Assembly (NCBI RefSeq): GCF_009870125.1
Contig: NC_046679.1
Span: 28,830,001-28,894,000 of the forward strand
Direction: 5' to 3'
Source: Drosophila pseudoobscura
Lineage: Eukaryota > Arthropoda > Insecta > Diptera > Drosophilidae
DNA length: 64,000 nt
This document shows positions 13,501 through 25,500 of the stretch, piece after piece (the stretch's first letter is position 1; every line of letters begins with the position of its first letter). The position numbers and the translations under genes are program-made. The notes under the pieces were generated by a model. The model was given only the letters and a program-made list of their open reading frames with translations. It was not told the DNA's origin and did no database searches.

Positions 13501-16500
13501 GATATACGATGTATAATTATAATAATTTATAAGTTTACAGCATAAAATATCCAAGTTCAAGTTATATTTATCCTATCCACATATATATCTATTATAATAT
13601 GATGCATTTAGGATACGAAAAGCGCTTGAGAATCGCACAAATATGGAAGATGACAAAGTGGCTCTCTTGGAGAACCAATTAGCACAAGCAAAATTAATTG
13701 CAGAAGAAGCCGATAAGAAATACGAAGAGGTATAGTCATCATATCCAACCATCTATCCACGGAAGAGAGTCTTCTATGCTCTCTCTGTATCTTTTCGTTA
13801 GGGCTTTAGGGTTATTAGGTTTTCCATTGAGGTTAGGTTCTAGGTTCTGTTTTCACTTTAGGTCAACATTTTTGCGTTTACTAATTAGGTTTTGGGTCTA
13901 TATATCTGCGCTCTCTTTAACAACAATTAATATGAATCATTATAATAACAATAATGATGATGATATATGTATCTAAGTTAGTTCTTAAGAAACGTTTTTG
14001 TAAACAGCATTTAGTTGTCGTCGACCCACCGTTGGAACTGCTGCAGCTGCTCTATGGATGATTTTGTATAAATATTGTAAAATTTATGGACAAAGGCATG
14101 TCCTACATAAGCTTTATGGTAGTCTATTAGTCAAAATGGCTGTTTAAACAATTATGTCTGTACAAAAAGCACCCCCCACTCCCCCCCACGAATGTTTGTA
14201 ATGTGTGTTTGGAGAAGCTAAAACAATGATTTATGACATTCAAACACTTTCAAACTTTCCAAGTTCTTTGATCTGGATCAATAGCGGCAGATCTAGACCA
14301 GTCTAGACCGGGTCCGTTAGTGTTTAAAATACCACTAGTTCCATTAGCAACATTTACCACATTTGTGGATGATATTTTTTGCTTTCATTCCAATCATTCC
14401 CTCGTAAAATCGATTTATCTTTCTATTAAAAATTTCCCCAAAAAGAAGCACACCATTGTTTTAGCTTCTTCATGTACTCCTGCCCCTATGTTATCCCCTG
14501 TTAAATATCCGAAACTTTAAAACTCAACTGGCAACAACCAAATTTTTGTCTCTCTTTTTACAACAACTACAACAACAAAACAACTATAACTGAACCACGA
14601 CATCAACAATCCATTTAAAACAAACAAAAATCAACCAATCTATCTATCTATCTATCTGTGAACCTCAACTGTGTTGTAAACCATCTGTTTGTCATAACAA
14701 CAACAACAACAACAACAAACCACCAACAACCAACTACAACAACAACTTTAACGTTTAACAACAACAACAACAACAACACTATCGAACACCCAACGATGTG
14801 GATGATGACGTCGAATGATTCGATTCACACTCTTCTATCTATCCTTTGGGGCTGTACCAAAAAAAATGCGATTCTTCCAATGGCGGAATGAATGAAAAAA
14901 AAAACTTAAATCATCGCTAACCACTTGGTCACTGTCTTCTATGGGCTTGGTCGCCGTCGTAACCGCAAAACACACACAACAATGTGGACTATATATATAT
15001 ATATATGTATATTCAATAAAAAATATATATAGTGCTCGCAAGATTCTTGAGAATCGCGCCCTTGCCGATGAAGAACGCATGGACGCTCTCGAGAATCAGC
15101 TGAAGGAAGCGCGTTTCCTTGCTGAGGAGGCTGACAAGAAATACGATGAGGTGCAGCTAAAAACCAATTTATCTTCTATTTCTAATTTAATAAGCAATAA
15201 TAATAATAACAACAACAACAACCAGAACAACAACAGTAACAGTAACAATACTATCGATACCAATGCTAATGCTAATAACAATAGCACCAACAACAATAAC
15301 GCATCCAGAACTATTGCATCTGCTGCTGTTGGTGAAGCGAAGATCACTTCCACTTTATCCTCCACAAGTCCCAGCCACGACCATGAACACAACAACAACA
15401 ACAACAACAGTCCACCACCAAACAATGATACTTGATTTTTGGTTCCTTTGCCAAAGGATCGAAAGAAAAACAAAAATAAAAGGAACGTGAAGCCCCTTCA
15501 AAGAGGGGGTTCTGTCTGCCCCATAATACTTGGCACAGGAATCAACTATCGAGTGTAGATGTAAAACTTGTGCTTAAAAATCGATTCAATGATGACGATG
15601 ATGAACGAATGATGCTTGAAGGGCAGCTATAGCTATAGGAATCCAAGGCATGCAACGCCTGCCTGCCCGTTGCCTCACAATATATATGCAATATAAATAT
15701 GTGTATTAGTCGATGTACATACAATCCAATGAGATGTTTGATGAACAAATGATGAAGCCTAATATCATCGCTCCTCCCGACGGGGAGTGCCGCCCACAAG
15801 TGTGTCTTTTATTTTGTAAATTATGTTAAATGTTAAGCGATCCAAGTGTACTTTTGTTATCGTCCCTGTACTAGAGATTTATACACAAAAAAGTGTTCTC
15901 TAAAATAATGATATTGGAGCTTAAAAAGCATATATTTTGATGTTTATTTCAATTATACAAAATTGTCACATGATTTATATTTCTATTGCAAAAAGCAACA
16001 ATTGTAAAGAATATTTAATTTAATTTCAAAATTATATTATTATATAAATTACTAAAAAAAAAAACCACCCAAAAAAAAAAACAATTAATATTTCCTTTAA
16101 TAATTTTTGATTTAATATTTTTGCAAATTTAAAGTTTATATAACAATTATATACAAATACAACAAAATATATATATTATAAAATACATATATGAATGCAG
16201 CATAAAAAACTAACTTTTGAACTTTTTTGGGAGCAGATAATGTTTTACTCTTACGATTTGTTGTACATTTTCTTGAGGCAGGTTTTGGTCACTGAAAGAT
16301 GAAGGTTTAGGGATGAAATATGATATAGATCAAATTTAGAAGTGGGAAATCTCTGCAGCTGAAACAGAATTTGAAGTAAGGCTTTAAACGATTAATTAGG
16401 AGACTTTTTTTGAAACAAATATTACAGATGATTGCTTATGGAACTATGCTGCTATGCTAAGATTTTACAGAAACTCTATTTGCTTTAGAGGAGAGCTTGA

Positions 16501-19500
16501 ACATGCTTCATTTTACAGGAAATTGGAGAGAGCGAAGGAAGTTCCTGGGTGCCAAAAATATATATGGAACTGTATCAAACGATTCAATCGACATATATAC
16601 TGAAAGAGGATACGTTTTATCTATGGATTGCCAGGAATATGCGTATGGAATCTTTGTACTTATTGTCAAGATTCTTCTTCGATGATTTTTCAAGAGTTAC
16701 AAGAGAGATTCTTGTAAATTTAAATCTTTGCATGGCAAAATCCTTCTATAAATTCAATTATTCTTCGAGAAATATATGTCTGATCATTCTGCATGGATCT
16801 TATCTTCAGTCCTTGAACAATCCAGAAGGCTCTGCCCTACAAAACATTCCAACACTGCTTCAAACGATCCTTCGCTAATCTTCAGTAATCCTTGGCATCA
16901 AAGAGTATTTTTTTTCTCTCCATTCTCAAGGAGAACCCTCTTGTGTTTTTTTGCTTACGTGTTTCGCACGTCAGTCGCCAGAAATCGATGAAATAAAGCA
17001 ATTGTTAACTGATACACGGCCATTGCCTGCAGATAAGCCCCGTGTCTGCGTCCTCACTTTTTGCCCTTATCTTTCGCCGGAAAACTAAGGCAAAGAAGAA
17101 CTGGCAAAGAGAGAGCGAAAGAGTTTGTTTAACTGAAAACTTTGATAAGAGAAGGCCGCTCCCCAAATATGGGGGGATTGTGCTCGACAGCAGCCCATTG
17201 GGGCCCCATGACATAAGCGGCTAAAAACCCTCTGTAACTGTTGCCAAAACGATCGATGATGAATCCAAAACGTAATGCTGCACCACTTGACCCTCGCTTT
17301 GAAGGGGCGAGAGAGAGAGTGGCCACTCAAAAGAGTGAATCAACGGCAAGAAATGTGCGTGGATCGCCCTCTCCACATCGTATCTTTTTCTGTTTAAAAA
17401 TCTGACGACACTTTTTAGTAGTTACCTTGCATTTACTTTTTCATGATTCACGGTTCATTTGGTGGATCCCTCACTTCCCTCTGGAGACTACATATTTGCA
17501 TACGTCAAAGCAGGAAATTGGCTGATTTTGTTGGCAAATAGCCCCCAGATTGGTTAAACGATTTCCGCCTTTCTCAAAAGAAGCATCTTTTGGCCAAAAA
17601 GCTGCCAAATAAAGCTGTTGTAATGTTCAGCTTCAGTCGGTTATGATTTCCTCCAAATAAATTAGTTTTCATAGTTATGATTATGGGATGTAGGGGGTGA
17701 TGTTTCAGGAAATTGCTTAAAGCTATGATATCTGAAAGATTTTGAATTTAATTTCCTTTGGCAAAGGTTAACCCAAGTAAAATACTGTCAAAGAACTGTT
17801 TTTAGGGGGAAGGGAAATACCCAACTGTTGGGAATTTACTCACAGGGAAAACTATCCAAAAAATCGCCTAGGAAATGTACAACAACATCGAGAAGGTATA
17901 AACAAAATCGAATCCACTACCAGATATACTTTTTTTCCATATAATATCTCCAATATCAAAATATAACTTTAGTACACCATTGGATCGTATAATATAAAAG
18001 ACACACACTCGTAAAGCACAAGTTTAATAGGAAACAAAACCGAAAACACAACAAAATAACAATAAAATTAAACAATTTGTTTTGTTAATTACTAAATTAG
18101 ACATTAAGGCGATACACCAAAAACATATACATACATTCAAACATTCAAAGAACATACAAATCTAACCAATAAATCATTCTAATGCTTTATGTTTTTCTCA
18201 ACTAAATGAAAAAACTTGTAAAACCCAAACATCAAATTTAATACATTTTCTATATGTTCTCCTGTGTATCCTGTATATGCCATACAAAACTTCTTGTATT
18301 ATATCAAACCAACACTCAATCAATCGAATCGAATTGAATTGTAAATGAATTGTCTATGAGAAAAGGTTGCCCGTAAATTGGCGATGGTTGAAGCTGATTT
18401 GGAGCGTGCCGAAGAACGTGCCGAACAGGGTGAAAAGTACGTTTTAAGTTTCAATTTATACCAAATAAACGTTAAATATGTTACAAAAATGTTTCCTGTT
18501 TCTAATATTTAATGAAAAACAATGTTGAAATTGCCGCAAACCTAACCTCAAAAGCTGTTTATTGCATTATACATACATATTTCCCCGTTTTTACATTTTT
18601 CAGTTTAAATTTTGATTTTTGTTATTGTTTATTCTTTTAGCTAGCTAGCTTTTTGCATAAATGTTTTTGTATATTGTTTGGTTTGAAAATGTGAATATTC
18701 TATCCACTGGAATCTAATATTGTGTATGATAAAGGCATGTTTCGTAGTTTAGAAACAAAACGAAGCACAACAAACAAAAAGAGCAAAGTAAGGCTAAAGA
18801 GGCTCAGATTTCCCTGCTTGCTTCCCTGTGAAGCAGTTTAAGCTTCGTTTAAGCAGTGCCTAAGAAGTAAGCAGTGTTTTGAAGAGCTTTCCAGTGAGTG
18901 CAGAAGCAGCGCTCTCTCTTCTGTGTTCTCAGAGAGTAAGAACTCATGATTGCGTGAGTGTCATCCCAACTACGAATCATACGTCACAATCAATGCGCTC
19001 TCAAGCTTCCTCTCGCTCTCTCTCTCTTAAGGCACTGCGAAAATGAGAAATTTTCACCTCTTAAGCCCCAATTGCTGTTTGTATCATGAATCACGAATGA
19101 TCCTGCACACAGTATTCACATTTTTGTACCAACATCCCCAGCGTTTAAGCCAGACAACTTGACTAATCTGTGAAAACATTACTTTTTTCTATTGCCATTT
19201 CCTAACCCATGCCAAAAACAAATACACTTTGTTGCCGTTGTGTGTGTACATTAATACAATGCCCGTGCTAACACCTTGCCACGCCCTTGCGCTGCCTTGA
19301 ATCCCGCCTTGCTGCTACGCCTACGACTGAAGGTTGCCAGAAAACTTGTGCTCATGGAAGGAGATCTGGAGCGTTCCGAGGAAAAAGTTGAGCTCAGCGA
19401 AAGGTTTGTCCAATGCCCCACACAGCCACAGCGCCTCTACTCTATCTATCTTCGATGTTTCTGTTTACTAACTGCATTTCGTTAAATATAATACACATTT

Positions 19501-22500
19501 TTCTTGAGTTTCATTTTGTGCCCAATCTATGCCAGCGATGGACAAATATTTATTTATAATTTCCATAGTTTATAAATAAATGCCAAAAAAGTGAAATCCG
19601 ACGTCTGGAGATGATGTCGGTCCGGTCCAAAAACAATTGTTATGATTATAAAAATATTTGCCAGACCTTGGCAACATGATTTGACGCTTTTTTGCGGAAT
19701 CTCTTGGTCATCCATCCATCGGTGGATCGCCTCCAGTCGGAGACACAGGCGACAGCCGCAAGACTATTTTCGAAAGTGAAGTGTTGCTGCTGGAGTCTGG
19801 CATAAATTGCGTGCACAAAAAGAAAACCTTTATATTTAACAATTGCATGAGTTGTTCTTCTCTTTTTCCGCCACTTGGTTGTTTTGTCAAATTTTTGTAA
19901 TAAACATTCCGTCTCTCGTCCAACAGCAAAATTGTGGAGCTTGAGGAAGAGCTGCGCGTGGTTGGTAACAACCTGAAGTCCCTGGAAGTCTCTGAGGAGA
20001 AGGTCAGTATCTCTTTATGGCTTACATTTACTCTCATTTGGAATATACCTAATGAAAATCATTTAAATCAAACTTTCTTAAATATTTATATTGAATTTCC
20101 CCCTTCCCGAAATACTCAAAAAACTCCCCCCGAAATGTACAACAACAACAACAACGAAAACGATATAAAAAAAAAACAAAAATAGGCCAACCAACGCGAG
20201 GAAGAATACAAGAACCAAATCAAGACCCTGAACACTCGTCTAAAGGAGGTAGATATCAAGCAAGAAGAAAAGCCTTCGCATCAAAAAGTGGCCAAAAAGC
20301 AAAGAGGATTTCCCAGATCCCAGATCAAAACGAGTGCCCGAAACCAGCGGCTATATATATACATCTCTTTTGTTGTTGTTTCTCGTTTTTGTTTGATTTA
20401 TACCATATAATGTTTATAGGGAGGGGTGCCTCAGACAGCCAACCCCCTCCCAAAAAGAAAGATCTTCTGAAGGAACTCTTGTACTGCGCAGAGTTTTCGA
20501 ATCTTTCATTTCGTTGTTGTACTAATAATTCTTATAAAATGTCTACCGACATGATATTTACAGATCAATCAATTTTATATATTTTATTGATATTCTTTAC
20601 TAATTTATATTTTCTTTTATTTCTTTGTTTCATATTATTGTTTTTTGTTAAATGTTGCTGCTAAAAAAAAACAATCTCTAATTTGCGCACCCGCTGGATG
20701 TTTACCAACACTGACCACTGATTTGTTCCTTGCATGAATATTGTTTCATTTATTAATTTCTGTTGAACAAAAACTGCTTTTAATAAACGCTTACCAACAC
20801 TGAACGCCAGGCCACACAAAAAGAGGAGACCTTTGAAACGCAAATCAAGGTCTTGGACCATTCTCTGAAGGAGGTATTATGCAGAGTCGAAATATATCTG
20901 ATATCTGAATATATCTGGTGTTGGTGAAACCGCTTTTAAACTAAGACTAACTCTAGACTAAGACTAAGCTTAAAACTGAAAGAAACAAACAAAAAAAAAA
21001 GAAAATATTGAATTGCACAAATCGTTATTCTCAATTTTAAATTTATTGTACATATTCGTAAATTCGACATTTAATATTTTCTTTTTTATAAAAAAAAAAC
21101 CATAAACAAAAAAAAGCACTTTGGAAAAATACAACAAATGGCAAATAAAATGATGCAAATTATAGAAATTATAGATCAATATCGTTATACTACTATATAC
21201 GATATAGCGTACATCCATGGGCAAGTATTTCTGTCGTGTCATCCCTCTCGCAAGACGTGTGTGTGTACATTTGTTCAAAATTGAAAACAACTTTTTGTGC
21301 AACAAAGGAAAATGTGTTTTCCAGCACTGATACTTCCAGCTTTCTACTGCTTGTTGTAGTAGTAGTAACTGATGATCAATAGAACCGAACCACTCACAAC
21401 TCGATTAATAGTCACTGATTTACAACACTAGTCGTGGTTATGCAACACTCTGTTCTCCTTCTACTGCTTGGATAGTGGCGGCAAGTAGAAGGGTTCCTTC
21501 CACTCCACTGCTTGGTTAGTAGTCATCAATGGTCTTGCAACACTGTTTTCCCAACCAATGAGAACGTTTTTCCAACACTATTCTTACACATTTCTACTGC
21601 CTGATTAGTAGCCTCAAATTAAATGCAAATCAAAATTAATTCAAAACAAAAGATATCTAATTTCGGTAGATATTTTATATACCCCCCAAAAAACACAAAC
21701 ACAGACACACACACACAGAAAACCCAAAATGTACGTGAAATTGATCTATTATTTTATAAAAACTATATACCATAATTTGTTGTATTTCTCCCGACGTCTA
21801 GGCACGCGTCAATCAGAAATATTACGAACAGGAGCTCATACAGTTCAAATTAAATGTAGAAACTGTAAGTCGCGCCGAAAGAACCGATGAATCGATGAGC
21901 GTAGATATTCTAGAGATTCTTCTAGATTTAAATAATCTTAACAGCATTTTCAGTTTCACTTATTCTTTTTTCCAAGCAGTGACTGCGTAGCCTCCTCTAC
22001 CAGTAATGTAATCAATTTCCCTTAATGATAATTTAATTTGTCTGATTTAGGTTTTGTCTAAAAAACCCTAAATAGTACTCGTACAAAAGCGTCAACAGTT
22101 TGTAAGCATTTTAGTCGAATAAAAACCGAGAGATTTTTTAAGTGTTAACTGAATGAAGTTTAATTAAATGTTTGTTTAACTTTTAGTTCTATAAATTGTT
22201 CAACTAATTTCACCAAATCATTTCTTATATCTTGACTAATGTTCATTTCTTCATCTACATTTGTTAAGTAAGTTTTTCTGCTGGTTTTGGTAGCATATTT
22301 GGGAAGCTTTCTTGGCTTTAAATTTAATTAAACTTCTGTCTGCGTTGCGCTGTGAATGACAGTGTGGGGCACAGAATTTGATTCGTCTGCCAGGGATGGA
22401 TCAAAGGGATATTTCTGTTACCCTTTAATCCATGCCGGCAAGCCACTTTTTGTTGCTTTTTTCTCCCCAATGAATTTGTAACCTTTTACTAATATATGAC

Positions 22501-25500
22501 TTTAATTTTCCCTCCTTCCCAAACAAAAGGCTGAGGCTCGCGCTGAGTTCGCTGAACGTTCCGTTCAGAAATTGCAGAAGGAAGTCGACAGGCTCGAAGG
22601 TATGTCCGTCAAAGAATTTATCAATATTTTACTGAGGCTCTAAGAGAACTTGGTCACGGAAATAAAAACCAGTTGAATATTTCCAAAACTTGTGTAGCAG
22701 TATTTCAAAAATTAAAGTACAACGATTATATTAGTTAATTTGAAATTTATCAAATATGTTAGTTCTTTATTATTTATAAGTAGGATCAAAATTAATTTCC
22801 TTATTCCAAATCCAGTACCAATTGTGTTCTTTAGTGAAAGTTTTAGTGTATCACACCTTGAGATATTACTTTCCTTTTATTTGCTGTTTATCCAAAAAAC
22901 ATTCCTTAATTTATTTGTATTTTTTATTTATTTTTCATATATTATTTGTTGTTAATGTTGTGCTTAACAAAAACAATACAACTTGCGCTGCTTGTACCCT
23001 CGCTCGCTCGCTCGATCGCTAAATTTTGTTGTAAAATCTGCCTGCATGCACCGTCCAATCCCCAACAACAAAACAAACGAACAGATGACTTGCTGAATGA
23101 GCGCGGAAAGAACAAACTGCTGCAGGAGGAAATGGAGAACACTTTACATGACATACAGAACATGTAAAACCATCTAATTTGCTTGTGTAAATTAACTAAA
23201 CTGCCTGCTTTGACGTCAAAACTATATACACACCACAACCACAACCAGCCACCACCACCCCCAACAAAACTGGCGCTTTCCATATTTTGAAATCTAGAAA
23301 AAGAAAAGAAAACACATTTACACCCCTTTCAAAAGCATAACTTGAGACAAGACAAGACACCCAGGACGCCAAGGGTCTTCCATTTGCAGAGTGAACGCCA
23401 TCTTTCCGAAGAACTCTGGAGAAAAACAAAAGCAAACAAAAAAAAAAAACGAAAGAAAATTAAAAATTATTAGGGTTAAATAATGACCACGAAAGAAGCA
23501 AAAAACAAGACATTCTTCCCGTAGCAAGCGCATTCCAATTTTCAAATTCCAAAAAGGACGCGCACGCACACGCACGCGTCGCTGTGACTGGCAGCTAGCG
23601 TTCCAATCAAAATTTATCGATATCGCCTTTACAACACTGTTGCAATATTTAATGCCCCTATTCTATTCGTTTCGACAAACGAGAGATAAACGTAGATGTT
23701 TTATTCATTAATTTACACTTGCTTTTGCTACCCCTTTTACCCATTTTACCCTTTTACATTGTTTTGTTTTGTGTATTACGATTAAAATCGACAAATCGAG
23801 ATGACAACTTGGACAAGACAACAAAATGCATTGCCGCCTTCTTCTTAGTTTATGTGTATTTTTTATTTTAAATAGAGAGACAAACAAAACGCTGTTATTT
23901 ATATTTAAAGAAAGTGAAGTACATTCTATATGCTAAAAAAGAAACTTTGTATTTTTGTCGCCAGCGCTTAACTGTATTAATATTTACAATACATATATGC
24001 TAATGTTTATACATTGTTTATACATTATTTAAACAAATTGTCGTGTTTGCAAAACGTTGTGTAATATTTGCCTACTTTTAAGTTTGCCGCCACGCCCACC
24101 ACACGCACACACACCCCCCACCACCACCACCCAAAAACACACACACACACACACACACTACTATAATTACAATTAAAATTATTTCGACAAATTTAACAAA
24201 AAGAAATACAACAACTTTTAAGCGAGACAACAAACACACAGCCAGCGCACATCCATTCCAATTGCAATTTGCGTTTGCCGATTTTCCGGTTGCGCCTATC
24301 TTTTATTTGAAAAATAAAACAACAAAAACAAAAAAACAAAAATCCTTCTGCATATATCCCATATCCGAACTGGGTAGAAATTGGGGGCCCCACAAAAAGG
24401 ATGGCATTAAAAAAACACTTTTAATTCGATTTACTTACGATAAACATAAATTAATTATTTATATTTTAATATACCTATGCATACACATACACATACACAT
24501 ATACTATACAAAAACAAATACAAATAAAGTATTTTTCAAGAAAATGTATGAACTAACCCCAAGAATCGTCGTGCCATCGTCCAGCGTCCATCGTTGAGTG
24601 TCCTCCTCTGTCGATCCCCCCGCAACCCCCAATCGGCCACTGAAGGTTCCCTCGATCGCGATCTCTGACTCTGTGACTCTGCTCTAATCCGAATTTCTAC
24701 TTTCGCTGATGCCGCCCCGCGTCCACCACTAACCAATGAACCACTAAACCACACCTGAACCTGAACTACACCCAATCAATCGGTCAACTGCCAGACGAGA
24801 CGATCGTCGAGAAAGAGCATTATGCCCTCATTGGCGACAGCCTGGACTGGACCTTCGTTGAGTTGATGGGCATGCCGCCCTTCTACAACGATCGCTACCC
24901 GAAACCACCAACGCCCGAGCTTACCGAGGAGGATCTGGCCCGCATTGCGGAGGCCGAGGCCCAGGCCCAGGCCGAAGCGGAGGCCAAAGCGCAGGCCGCG
25001 GAGGCCAAGGCTCAGGCCGCTGCAGCTCTGGCTGAAGCACTGGCTGCAGGCGTGGATCCGGCCACCTTGGATCCGGCCCTCGTCGAGGCTGCAACAGCCG
25101 GAGAGGAGCCAGTGCCGATCAAGATACCAACACCGCCGCCCAAGGAGCCCACTCCTCCACCACCACCGCCGCCACCATTCGAGTACTCGATCGATTTGCC
25201 CCCAGAGGGTGCTGAGGTGCCGTATGTGAAGAATGCCGAGCCGGGCGATATGCTGCCCCCCGTGGAGGGTGCCCCCGAGGGAGAAGCTGCTGCTGTTCCA
25301 CCCGTTGAGGGGGAAGCTGCACCTGCGGCAGTTCCAGCCGAAGGGGAGGCTGCTGCTCCCGCTGCAGCTCCAGCTGAAGGCGAAGCGCCACCTGTTGCAG
25401 CCCCTGCTGAAGGAGAGGCCGCCGCAGCACCACCAGCAGGCGAAGCACCACCACCGCCACCAGCCGCTGCCGAAGCAGCACCTGCCGCTGAGGCACCACC

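Larger units (their letters stand above)
23168..24794 (+). other. Tm1 3' UTR of exon 9a and following intron
   Basis: No coding sequence. Contains a CA repeat at 24136-24158 and an AATAAA polyadenylation signal at 24523-24528. The remainder up to the acceptor CTGCCAG at 24794 is intron for the troponin-H isoforms. Confidence 0.5.

Noticed and set aside
14641-15440. CRISPR-like or satellite array suggested by AAC/CTAT repeats
   Set aside because: These are simple microsatellites without spacer structure, in a eukaryotic intron.
16497-17330. Several overlapping open frames on both strands in the Tm1 intron 4-5
   Set aside because: Short, mutually overlapping, no splice-phase link to tropomyosin exons and AT-rich composition.
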